A stretch of 64,000 nt of DNA, from contig JACEFZ010016152.1 in the NCBI GenBank assembly GCA_014155875.1, forward strand, positions 70,001 to 134,000. Reading direction: 5' to 3'. Shown piece after piece: positions 1 through 10,828 of the stretch; the stretch's first letter is position 1; every line of letters begins with the position of its first letter. The notes under the pieces were generated by a model. The model did not search any database, had not been told where the DNA came from, and was given only the letters and a program-made list of their open reading frames with translations. This stretch comes from Cepaea nemoralis. Taxonomy: Eukaryota > Mollusca > Gastropoda > Stylommatophora > Helicidae. A program made the translations under genes and the position numbers.

Positions 1-1610
1 GTGGGTGGAGGAGGATATGTGGGTGGATGATTGTTGGTGGGTTATGGGATGGGTGGGTGATATATGTTTGAGTGGGGAGATGTGGGTGTGGGGGATATGT
101 GGTGGGTGGGAGATGTGTGCAGGTGGGGTGGTTGGGGTATGGGGATGTGCTTGTGTGTGAGGGATGTGTGTGGGTGTGGGATGTTTGGGTGGATGGGTGG
201 GGAGTGTGTGTGTGTGTCGGTGGGTGTGTGGGTGAGGGATGTGTGGGTGAATGGGTGTGGAGGTGTGGGAATGTGTGTGGGTTGGGGGATGGGTGTGGGT
301 GATGGGTTTGGGGATGTGTGTGTGGGTGGGGGATATGTCTGGCTGGGTGGGGGTGTGTGTGGCTGGATGGAGGATGCATGTGTGTGTAGTGAGAGTGATT
401 GTAGGTGGGGATATGTGGGTGGGTAGGAGATGTGTGGAGAAATGTGTCTGTGGGTAAGGGATGCGTCTTGGGGAAGTGTGTTGGTGTGGTGTTGTGTGGG
501 AGGGGAGATGGGTGTGGAAAAGGATGTGTGTGTGTGGGTGGGTGGGGTGTGGTTGGGTCGGTATGCGGGTGGATTAAGAATGTGTGTGAGGATGGGGGAG
601 GTGTGTTTAGATGGGTGGTTGGGGTGTGTGAGTGTGGGTGGGTAGATGGGAGATGTATGTGTTGATGAGTGGGTGAGGGATGTGTGGGTGTTAGTGGTTG
701 AGGGATAAGTACGTGTATGGAGGGATGTGTGAGGGGATGAGTGTATGGGGGGATATGTGTGTGGATTGTGTGTGCATGGATGAGAGGAGTGTATTTGTGA
801 ATGGGGGATGTGTTGGTGGGTGGGGATGTGTGTGAGGAATGTGAGTATGGGTGGAGAGATGTGTGTGTAGGTGGACATGTGTGTATATGGGTATGGGTGT
901 GTGGTTAAGGGATGTGTGGCTGGGGGATGGGTGGGTGGAGGCTGTGTGGTTGCGTAGAGGATTGTGGGTGGGTAAGTGTATATGGGTAAAGGTGTGTGGT
1001 TAAGGGATGTGTGGTTAAGGAATGTTTGGTTGGGGGATGGATGGGTGAAGAATGTGTGGGTGGGTAGAGGATATGCGGGTGGGTGAGTGTGTGTAGGTTA
1101 GGAGATGGTGGGGGATGTTTGTATAGGTGGGCTCGGGATCTGTAAGTGGGCTGGGGGATATGGGAGATTATGTGGGTGGGTGCGGAATTTGTGTATGGGT
1201 ATGTGCCGGATATGTGATTTGGCGGGGAGATGTGTGTGTGTGTGTGCGTGGGGGATGTGTGGTTGAGGGATGTGTGTTTGGCTGGGTGGTTAGAGGTGTG
1301 TGGGTGGAGGAGGATATGTGGGTGGGTGATTGTTGGTGGGTAATGGGACGGGTTTAGGATATGTGAGTGGGTGGGGAGATGTGTGTAGGTGGATGGATGT
1401 GAGTGGGTTGGGGAATGTATGTGTGCTTGGGGTGTGGGTGGATGAGATGTGTGGTGGGTGGGAGGTGTGTGTGGGTGGGGAGATGTGTAGATGTGGGGAT
1501 GTGGTTGATGGGTGGGGGTATGTATGTGTGTCTGGGATGTGTGTGTGATTGGGTGGGGGATGTGGGGTGAATGGGGGATGTTTGGGTGGATGGTGGTTGT
1601 GTCTCATAAC
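1..1610. repeat. GT-rich minisatellite with higher-order period
   Basis: The plus strand is almost wholly G and T, built from degenerate units such as GGATGTGTGTGGGTGGG. The opening segment GTGGGTGGAGGAGGATATGT recurs at position 1300, so a 1,299 bp higher-order unit lies over the short repeats. Long open frames here encode only His/Pro/Thr/Ser (minus) or Gly/Val/Trp/Cys (plus) low-complexity peptides and are artefacts of composition. Runs of GGG at short spacing could form G-quadruplexes. Related DNA lies at 40.15-40.5 kb and 41.04-41.16 kb. Confidence 0.85.
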
Positions 1611-1774
1611 ATGGTAATATGCATTGTTTATGCTTACAAAATTCATTTGACAATGTTTTTTCCTATGCACTATTGATGAACGAAAGATGAGTGATTGGAA
1701 GGGCCGAATGTAAGACGGGCCTGCGTGCCCAATTTGTTACCCTTTGAAAATAAAGTCCGTTCGTTCGTTCGTTC
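1607..1774 (+). mobile_element. 3' end of CR1/L2-like LINE
   Basis: From about 1690 to 1774 this matches the 3' UTR of the LINE ending at 58423: both share GACGGGCCTGCGTGCCCAAT, CCCTTTGAAAATAAAG and a terminal (GTTC)n microsatellite. Only the last 100 to 170 bp is present, a typical 5'-truncated product of target-primed reverse transcription. An AATAAA lies just before the tail. It is followed at once by a CT tract, as at 58.4 kb. Confidence 0.7.
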
Positions 1775-2400
<626 letters not shown>

Positions 2401-2585
2401 GGTTACAAATCGTATATGAAACAGTATGGGAGACACGAACAATTTTAATGGTTATGGTATTAAGATTCGCGACAGTAGGCAGACGATCTCTTTAACGGGA
2501 CGATGGCTACGGTCTTCGGCCAGAATGGTCACTGCCAAGAAGGAGATCAATGGCAAACTACCCTCTTTAAAGTTGCCTAGTTTTC

Positions 2586-3396
2586 ATGATTTGTCGAATC
2601 ACAGAACGTAACAAAAAAAAGACAACACCTCTAAAATTAACGACATGGAATGTTCTAAATTTAAGCGAAGACGGAAAATTTGATAACATCAAACAAGAAA
2701 TGGGAAGAGAGATTATTAATATTTTAGGAATGTGTGAGACGAGATGGATAGTAACCAGGGTAAAGACAGGGGAGGATAATAAGAATATTTATTTTGAGAG
2801 AGAAGAAAGGTAAAGAGTTGTAGCAATTATCTTGTATCTGCAAACATCAAATCTGTTAAAGGATATTAGGCAGTGTTAGACCCTGTTTTGTTGGTAAAAT
2901 TAATAACCAGACCTTTTAACATTAACGTCATTAAAATTATTTGCCCCAACAGGAGAGATCAGTGACGAGAGTATAGAGGAATTTTATAATGACATAGAGA
3001 ATGCTTTGAAGAAATGTAAATATTCAGAAATAAATATTATAATGGGTTACTTCAATGCGAAAGTAGGAAATTAAGGCGATGGATGCACGTTGGCAAGATG
3101 GTTTGGGAGAACGAAACAAAAGAGGATACAGACTTGTAGAACGGGCAAAAGAGCAGTAAATGATTGTTGGAAACACCAGGCTTAAGCAACATCCTAGACG
3201 ATTAGAGACATGGGGGAGTCCCGACAGCATGATTAGAAACCAGACTGATTACATCCTGAATGGCAGAAGGTTTCGAAATGCGTTAAGAATCGCAAAAACA
3301 GTTCCCAATGCAGACTGTTACAGTGATCACAGATTGCTTACAGGCACATTGAGGTTAAAGTTAAAGAAAGTCAAGTATACACCAGGAAACATTTAA
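2586..3396 (+). pseudogene. AP-endonuclease domain of LINE copy 1, broken
   Basis: Translated pieces match the APE endonuclease of non-LTR retrotransposons, which nicks target DNA to prime reverse transcription. At 2626-2760 the frame reads LKLTTWNVLNL and later ILGMCETRW, giving the metal-site Asn and Glu motifs. At 3160-3396 another frame reads RNQTDYILNGRRF followed by NADCYSDHRLL, the C-terminal Asp/His motif. Between them (2814-3159) are several stops and at least two frame changes, and the central GDxN motif is degraded. Not functional. Confidence 0.75.
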
Positions 3397-4524
3397 TATG
3401 ATCTCTGTACATTAATAAATGACAAGGAAATAAGAGACAATTTCATCAGATGTAAAGAACAGATTTGATATATTGTCTGATCTAGAAATCGTATTTCAAG
3501 ATGTGGATGATCAATGGGAAATGTTAAAGTCTTCAATCAGTTTGGCTGAAGTAACAATTTTTCCAAAATTAAAGAAAGTGGGTCACACAAAATTGATGAC
3601 TGAAGAAATTTTACAAGTAACGGAAACAAGAAGACACACAAAAATAACCCTGACAAATATGAAGAAATTCACAGAAATGTCAGAACATTATGTAAGGAGG
3701 CTCGAGAAAAATTGCATAGAAATTGAAAAACAACACAAAAGTAAAAATATCAAATTAACGCACAAAAGAATTAAGAATCTTACTAATAAAAGAACACATA
3801 CATCAACAGGCTGCCTAAAAGAAAAAGATGGGAAAATTATATTAGCAAAAGATCAGATTTTACATGTATGGTAAGATTATTTGTAAAACCTTTATGATGA
3901 TAGCAGAGAACAGGATGACATTCAGAATAATAATGAAGGATCATCAATTTTGAAGACGGAGTTTCAGAATGCTCTTAACAATATGAAAACTGGCACGACC
4001 CCCAATTCAGACATCACAACAGACATTATCAATGCCTTAGAAGAATGTGGACTAGACCAGGTCACCAGACTGTTGAACACAATATATGATACTGGAGATA
4101 TACCTCCTGAATTATGTAATTCTATATTTATTGAAAATCCGAAGAAATCAGGAGCCGTTGAGTGTGATCAACATCGAACAATTAGTATAATGAGCCACAT
4201 CACGAAGATTTTGCTAAGAATTATCATGCAAAGAGTTAGGAAGAAAATACAACCCGAAATAGCAGAAGAACAATGTCGGTTTGTAGAAGACAAAACATAT
4301 TGGAAACAACAAGCTGCCATAATGATTGATAATGAAGTATGTCAATATCAGCATATTAAGAGAGGTGTGAGACAAAGATGTGTAATGTCTACAGGTCGTT
4401 TTCCCTGTGCAATCAATTAAAATATTTTCAGAAATGTAGCAGTATGAAAGGAATCATCACTGGGGGACGTAACAGCAATAACATTAGATATGCGGATCGA
4501 TCTAGTATTGATTGCAGTCAATGA

Positions 4525-5478
4525 TCGCATTTTAATCTTGTTGGACTGGTAGTTCATGGTTCCGTCGCCCTGCTATTGAGTTTAGTGCGTGGCGCGAAGC
4601 TGTGAGCTGTGAATTTCGTGTGAAATGCTTTTTAATCTGCCCGAGGTTGTGGAGCGTGATCTGCGTGTTCAGAGCAAATGGTGGAGGGCATGTCCCAGAG
4701 TTGACTAGTTTGTGTGCCTTATGTAGAAATGTGTGGCGGCTGGTCTTCTGGTTGACCGTCGCTTCTTTTAATGATGAACCGTACTTTCGTGGAGGACTGT
4801 TGTTTTGACATTCTGAAGACGGCATTATGTACAGTGAAATGTTTGATTACATCTCTTCGAGGTGTTGCGGTGTGATCTGCATGCTCAAAATGGCGTAGCT
4901 GGCTAGACGACATCTAGAAACGAAACAACAACATCCAGAAATATTTGCATGTATGGCGGCTGGCGTGTCACAGCAGAAGCGAGCGGTTTTCTCTCCTTAT
5001 GCAGAGATATGTGGCTGCTGGTGTTGCTAGTGACTGCCGTTTCCATCGATGATGAACTGTGGTTTCGAGGAGAACTTTTTTGTGGCATTCTGACGACGGC
5101 ATTATGTACAGTGAAGTGTTTCTTTACATCTGTTCGAGTTTGTTTTGTGTCGGAGAAAAATGGTGTGGTGCCTAGAAAACATCTGGAAACGGAAAAACAT
5201 ATCTAGAGACATCGAGACTCTGTAGGTGAACATCTGTTTGGGAAAGTGACTACCAACTCCATCAGGGGTGAACCGTACTATTCGTAGAGGACTTTCTGGC
5301 GGTGGGATTTTGCGCAGTGTGACGGAGCGGGCCGTTGTTTGTCGAGACTCCTGTATTTTCCACTTTTCACATGGGACATTGAGAAACATTTTATGTGATA
5401 TTCCCTGGCACGGGAACGGAGCATAATGGGGACGACTCTTTGCTGTGATGTTGGAACCGCGACTAATGACTAATGACT
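4525..5478. repeat. 954 bp insertion with ~277 bp tandem units inside LINE RT
   Basis: The RT frame breaks after AATGA (4520-4524) and resumes after a second AATGA (5479-5483), suggesting a 5 bp target duplication. The inserted DNA holds two to three diverged tandem units: GGCATTATGTACAGTGAA starts at 4821 and again at 5098 (period 277), with a third weaker unit around 5250-5390 (GTGAACCGTACTATTCGTAG compared with ATGAACCGTACTTTCGTGG at 4773). Open frames on both strands are short and not conserved between units. Class unknown. Confidence 0.6.
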
Positions 5479-5630
5479 AATGAGCAGGATCTGCAACAAT
5501 TAGTAGATTCGGTTGTTGCACACAGTAAACAACTAGGGTTAGAATTAAATTGTAAGAAGACACAGATTGTGGTTGTCACTAGGAAGAAAGAAATCCCAAA
5601 ATGCAATATACAAGTTAAGTGGGCATAGTC

Positions 5631-5748
5631 TAGTTAGTTAGTTAGTTAAACAGATCATCCTCATTGCACATCGAACCATTCAGTCCATGAGTGCTCGGAT
5701 CCCCTCCTCAGCATATCTCGCAGCGTGTAGCGGCTAACGACACCATAG
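5631..5748 (-). mobile_element. 118 bp SINE-like insertion
   Basis: The LINE RT frame is interrupted between two copies of CATAGTC (5624-5630 and 5749-5755), a 7 bp target duplication. Read on the minus strand the insert ends in an (AACT)n tail and carries GGTTCGATGTG, resembling a polymerase III B box. Too short for a full tRNA-derived SINE, so probably a truncated copy. Confidence 0.6.
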
Positions 5749-6316
5749 CATAGTCTTAAACAAATGAATCAGTACAATTATCTCGGAACAGTCATACAAT
5801 CTTATGGGAGATGCCTTGAAGAGATTAGAACAAAGAATTGTCATGGCGAAGGTAGCCTTTTTCAAGAGGAAAAACATGCTGGCCAATAAAATGATGCCAA
5901 TTGCAACGACAAAAAGAGTGTTGGGATGCTACATAACATGAGCAGACAAGCTTAAAAACATCTGATGGATGTGAACATGTTGTTTCTGAGGACAATGCAA
6001 TGAATACCATGGACAGACAGAAAATGCAATGAACGAGTCATACAAGAAACATATGAAAATCTCACATTGATTAGAGAAATCAGACGTAGATAGTCAAAAT
6101 CTTTTGGTCACGTTAAGAGAAGAAATAAATTGGAGAACTTGACAACTGGCAAGATCGAAGGAAAGAAAACAAGAGGATGGCAGAGAAGTAAATACCTGGA
6201 TGGCCTGGCCTCCTGATATTTTCGAGAAATGAACAATGTGCTTATCAACGACTCTGGTGATCGAGTGAGATGACGAATCATGATCGTCCTTGCTTATCAC
6301 AATAGCATATGATGAA

Positions 6317-6531
6317 TAATGAATCAACCATTTTTCAGCCTGCTTAATTATTGTTGCAGTTTAAAACTAATCCTTGCCTGGTGTCGAGGGTAGTTAGTAT
6401 GATATCATTTCGTTAGCATATGAATTATTGTTTGTTAGGACACGATTATGGTTTATTGTTAGGAGCGTGTCAGAGGTCGGTAGGAGCAGTCGTTAGCTTT
6501 CGTGAATTAGTCTGTTACTTATTTGACCTGC
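6317..6531 (+). repeat. Repeat family B, left part (copy 1)
   Basis: Begins ATTTTTCAGCCTG and contains TCGGTAGGAGCAGTCGTTAG and CGTGAATTAGTCTGT, matching the uninterrupted copy at 44.43-44.52 kb. It stops at the CCTGC target duplication (6527-6531), where Gypsy-X is inserted; the repeat resumes at 24692. Confidence 0.8.
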
Positions 6532-7399
6532 TGTGACAGGTTCGCCTTGGGTATTGCGAGTTAACCAAGCCCAAGGGGTCCTTAGCACTCCCGTGTATTC
6601 TCACCCCAGGGGTTGGACAGGTAGATACACTGTTTTCTCTGTGGTTGACCTCCAATTGTTTATATATGTCTAAAAACTCCTCCAGATTCTAGACCCCCAC
6701 TATCTACCTTCTCCCTTGGGACAATGAACCCTGAGGCATCGTCCGAGACCACACTCAATCAATGTACAAAGAATCAGTCAACATCAACAAAGTTTATTCT
6801 ACCCTAAAGAGAATAGGTAGGAAATGAACACCCTGATAGTATAAACTATTTACAATAGCAGAGGATAAGGTAGAGACAGAATCAGAGTTAGAGATGCTAC
6901 GATATTCATCAATAGGCTGACGTGCAGGTTTGAGGCAGATGTTCCGTCCAGTTGGTCCGACACTCACCCGGCTCTATTCCAGACTGATGACTGGAACCTT
7001 TGGAGACCACTCCGTCCCCAGAGATAAGATCAGATGTCAGAGGAACTACCTCTTCGGACCACAGACTGCTGGATGAACTTCTCGTCTGCACTGTCCCAAT
7101 GAGTCGCTGTGACCACCTTTCACAGTTCTCGACGTACAGCCTGGGTAGGAGACCCTCCTCCTTGAGGCGACCCCAATTGATCTCTAGATGTTCCTAGAAG
7201 TAACAAATGACCAATCTAATGGTCCCATAGTAGAAGCGTTTACCCCTGATTGGGCAATGAATCAGTACTGCAACAAGTTCAACACTGTCACTAGAAAAAC
7301 ACCAATGTTCCTATCGAAGAATTCAATACATTATAAAATCACTCATGTTCAGACTCCCTCGGAGTCAAGCACATAAATCTTGAAACATGGTTGAGCTTG

Positions 7400-7990
7400 T
7401 GTCAAAGACTCGACCACATCCCCTCCGCCAGGGAGAGCGGTCAATCCTGGAGGGACCAGGAGGAGATGCGGTGCCCGAGGCAAGAGCAGGGGATATGAGA
7501 GAATAGTGGAAGGTTAGCCACTCCCTCATGATACACGCAGGCGGTGTGCAGAGAGTTAGCACTCTAATCACGATACCACCACACCTCATGAAGCCAGAGC
7601 ACAGTTGAGTAGACACTCAACAGGCCACGTTTTGCCAGCAGCGTGCGATGTGAGGTAACACGCACGAAGGAGAAGGTCACCCCGCGTGGTGTGTAACCAC
7701 GGGAGAGATGTTCGGCAGACGGGAGACTGGACTTGGGGCGTTCACATCGTTTAGAATAACGTTAGGAGTTTTGTGTTCACTAGTAGATAGAGTTAGCATA
7801 GGGTTAGCAGTTTGTGTTAGATAATTCTGTGGCTGTATATTGTGTATTGCATTAGCGACTGTTTACCGCTTGTAAGCGAGCCAACGGCAATAAAATGGAC
7901 CATGCATTTTGCCTCCCACACGACTTGCAAGTTGTCTTGTATGGGTGTGTGAGAAGTACCCGATGATGCCTGTCAGTTAAGTTGTTGACA
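7400..7990 (+). repeat. Gypsy-Y 5' LTR
   Basis: 591 bp, begins TGTCAAAGACTCG and ends GTTGTTGACA. An AATAAA at 7889-7894 is the likely poly(A) signal and so places the R/U5 part near the 3' end. No difference from the 3' LTR was seen in a by-eye comparison. Confidence 0.92.
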
Positions 7991-7996
7991 GGCCAG

Positions 7997-8321
7997 GGTA
8001 ATTGTGGTGTCAAGAAGTGGTGCTTGGACGAAAGAGCCAAGCTAATACCCACAGCCAAAGGTAATTGTGGTGTCAGAAAGTGGTGCTTGGACGAAAGCGC
8101 CAAGCTAATACCCACAGGCAAGGATAATTGTGGTGTCAGAAAGTGGTGCTTGGACGAAAGCGCCAAGCTAATACCCACAGTACAGGGTAATAAAATGGAC
8201 CATGCATTTTGCCTCCCACACGACTTGCAAGTGTCGTTGTATTGGGTGTGTGAGAAGTACCCGATGATGCCTGTCAGTTAAGTTGTTGACAGGCCAGGGT
8301 AATTTGTGGTTGTCAGAAGTG
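7997..8321 (+). other. Gypsy-Y leader with four primer-binding-site-like copies
   Basis: Starting 14 bases after the LTR, TGGTGTCAAGAAGTGG (8005-8020) resembles a tRNA-Leu type primer-binding site. It lies in a 63 bp unit repeated three times (starts at 7997, 8060, 8122), giving near copies at 8068-8083 and 8131-8146 (TGGTGTCAGAAAGTGG). Then about 100 bp of the LTR 3' end is duplicated (8189-8290), followed by a fourth site, TGGTTGTCAGAAGTG (8307-8321). The duplication probably arose during strand transfer or template switching. Which site primes is unknown. Confidence 0.75.
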
Positions 8322-9494
8322 AAGCTTGAATGTAATATTCAAGCTACTCCACTCGTCCACGAGGCTCTAGACTAGGGTTTAATTTGTGTAGTGACGGTGA
8401 TTTGTGCAGACGAGAGAAATTTTGCAAGCTAGAAATGTGCCTATCGTGACGTATTAAACTGTTTAATTGTGTTTATGAAATATTCATTTAGTCAAAGTAT
8501 GTATTCATCAAAGCTGTAAGTATTAATATTCTTGTTTTCTTATATTTATTTATATATTTACCTTTTTGGTGAGAAATGAGTACCAAAAATGATTCACGGC
8601 GGAGCGATACAAAGCCAGCCGACAATATCGATTTTTCATCGCGCTGTGCTGTGACGTCAGATGATTGACAAACAGTCGTCTGGGCTCATTAGCATACAGC
8701 AATCGAGTGTATAGAGAATTGCTAAACAGCTGCTCGCCTGAATCGGTACGTTATATCATTTATTATTTATTTATTTCAATTATTAAAGGAATATACTTAT
8801 TTATTTAAACATTATGATGTTATTTTTATTTCTTTAAAAGCAGATATGCATATTTTGGGTCATATTTTCTCTTGCTTTACCGTCACGATGGAACTATTTT
8901 TTGGCCAGGCAGATGATACTTGCCTGCACAACACGTACAGAAATTAAATAGATTAGTAACGTAAGGCAATAACTGATAGAGCAAAGACAGGACATTGACA
9001 TTTAATTTATTTAATACATATTCTAGTTGTTCGTGAACCTGTCTGTCATTGTCTAAGTCATTGTCCTTAGGGGTCTGGGTTAACATATCGTGTAATAGGC
9101 CTGATTACTACGGCCCTGCATATCAAAGGGCGAACTACACCTGATTACGGCCCTGTGTACCAAATATAGTTTGCTGGTAACGACACGTGCCTCCACCCGA
9201 AAGTACCAAGGTGACCTGTGGCAACGGAGTTCCGTTCCCCGATCCTCGGGAACGTTAAAGCTGAGTACACTTATATATTTTGGCATGCAATTTGATTAAT
9301 AGTGCATCTCTTTTTCAGCTTGTAACGCATTGACATATTTGTATACTCTGTTTTTCTGCAAGATAAATCTGGGCAGGGTATAAACAGAAAGCACAACTGA
9401 TAGTGATCAGATAAGAACAAACATAACATATCAAAGATAAATAACTGATTAAAGTCATCATTGCCTATCACTGTTAGCCAAGTACTAAAGTAAG
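8322..9494 (+). other. Gypsy-Y 5' untranslated leader
   Basis: About 1.2 kb between the last primer-site copy and the Gag start. AT-rich in parts, with no open frame that I can support. It would hold packaging signals if the element behaves as its relatives do; none is recognisable from sequence alone. Confidence 0.5.
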
Positions 9495-10828
9495 ATGGCA
9501 ACTTTATCAGATTTCATAAAAGCAGGCAAAGAACTAGAATTAACAGGAAAAGAACTACAACAATATGCAGATCAGAAATTTAAAGAAGCAAAAGAAGAAC
9601 AAACACGAAAAGAGAATGCGGAGAGGGACGAACGTGCACAAGAAAGAGAACACCAAAAATAACTAGCTGAAATAAATAAGCAAAAAGAATTAGAGATTAA
9701 ACAACAACAGTTAGAACACGATAAAACAGTTAAACAACAACAGTTAGAACACGATAAGACAGTTAAACAACAACAGTTAGAACACGATAAGACAGTTAAA
9801 CAACAACAGTTAGAACACGATAAGGAGATTAAGCTAAAGGAATTAGATCTAAAGCAAAAGCAAATAGATCAAGAGAGAGAGATCTTAAACAAAAAGAGAT
9901 AGATGAAATGACAAGAGTTAAAGAAAAACAAATTCAAGTAGAATCAGAGACACAATTAAAGATGAAAAGCATGGATGTAGACTCACACGCAGAAATCTCT
10001 GCCACTAAATTAAGAAGTCAACAAGAAGAAAATAAGTTCAACAAATACAAAAATATTATCAAACCATATTGTAAAGAAGACTCAATATCAGCATGGACAG
10101 AGAATGTAGAATATCAATTTAAATACCACCAAGTTCCATTAGAGATGTGGGCCCCAATTTATACAAAAAATCTCAGTGGTGAGCCCCTTAAAGTAATAGA
10201 AACTATACCAACAGAGCTTAGATCTAGCTATCAATACATCCATGATAGGATTATGCAGCACTTTTTACTTGATGCCCCTGGGTATCAAGTTCAGTTCTCA
10301 AATCTAAAACCTAAACCTAGTGAAACCTTTATTGATTATGTTTCAAATGTACAGAGTGTACTAAACAGGTGGCTTAAAGCAGCTAACATAGGAAAAGACT
10401 TTGATAGATTAAAAAACTTAATTACGATGGATAAGGTTATATCCACCATTCCTTCTCCTTTTGCCAAATTTTTGCAGCAGTCAGACATTGAAAACATAGA
10501 GCAGTTTGAAAAGAAAGGATCAGCATATTTTTCTTCTAACAGAGATGTGTTTAAGACCTCAAATGACTCTGAAATAGTTTCCTTTGTCAAAGACCAAACT
10601 AAAAACTACCAAAGTAATAGGAAACCTTATCAGAAATACGATAAGAAAGATAAGAAAATGGAAAAATGTATCCATTGTCACCTCTTACATGACACTTATG
10701 CTATGTGTGACAAATCGCCAAATTATCCGGCGCATCTTGAAAATGTGATCAAGAAACAGCAAAGTAAAAGATCTGCATACAGGCGTGCAATCAAATGTTT
10801 TTTTTTGTTCCTGTTATGGCCATTATAG
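9495..10828 (+). pseudogene. Gypsy-Y Gag, broken
   Basis: ATG at 9495 opens MATLSDFIKAGKELEL, a start resembling that of the Gypsy-X Gag (MSTQEIDLAKVQATGQKLG). A Lys/Gln/Glu-rich coiled-coil-like region follows, including four tandem copies of an 11-residue unit (TVKQQQLEHDK, 9697-9823). There is an in-frame stop near 9660 and a frame change in a GAGAGA run near 9885; the longest open part is 9908-10828 (306 codons). It contains a capsid-like helical region (ETFIDYVSNVQSVLNRWLKA) and near its end a Cys/His cluster (CIHCHLLHDTYAMC). The true zinc knuckle straddles a second frame change at nine T (10798-10806). Confidence 0.75.

Larger units (their letters stand above)
3473..6230 (+). pseudogene. 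Reverse-transcriptase region of LINE copy 1, broken
   Basis: Residues after the endonuclease linker (3473-3874) lead into RT homology at 3950-4420: an N-terminal part with KTGTTPNSDI, then PKKSGAVECDQHRTISIMSH, a typical fingers motif. The palm motif appears around 4480-4510 as NNIRYAD, but the second Asp is replaced (YADR), so the catalytic pair is lost. After a 954 bp insertion, RT resumes at 5484 (EQDLQQLVDSVV, then LELNCKKTQIVVV). After a SINE-like insertion the thumb and C-terminal region follow (NQYNYLGTVI at about 5770, FGHVKRRNKLENL near 6110). Multiple frames, clearly dead. Confidence 0.8.
2410..6315 (+). mobile_element. Decayed RTE-like APE-type LINE (copy 1)
   Basis: A non-LTR retrotransposon with AP-endonuclease then reverse-transcriptase homology in the order expected for a single long ORF2, now broken by many stops and frameshifts. 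It sits between family A (left) and family B (right), as the LINE at 41.4-44.4 kb does. The protein type (LTTWNV, ETRW, NQTDYIL, NIRYAD, YLGTVI) is that often annotated as endonuclease-reverse transcriptase or craniofacial-development-2-like; I assign it to an RTE-like clade with moderate certainty. It carries a 954 bp insertion and a 118 bp SINE-like insertion. Confidence 0.75.

Noticed and set aside
42..1670. Long open frames (up to 278 codons) in the GT-rich region on both strands
   Set aside because: Peptides are His/Thr/Pro/Ser or Gly/Val/Trp/Cys repeats produced by GT-only DNA lacking stop codons; no domain, no codon pattern.
7982..8281. Tandem peptide NCGVRKWCLDESAKLIPT and CRISPR-like look of three repeats
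   Set aside because: The repeats are the 63 bp leader units with primer-site copies in an LTR element; no spacers, eukaryotic context.
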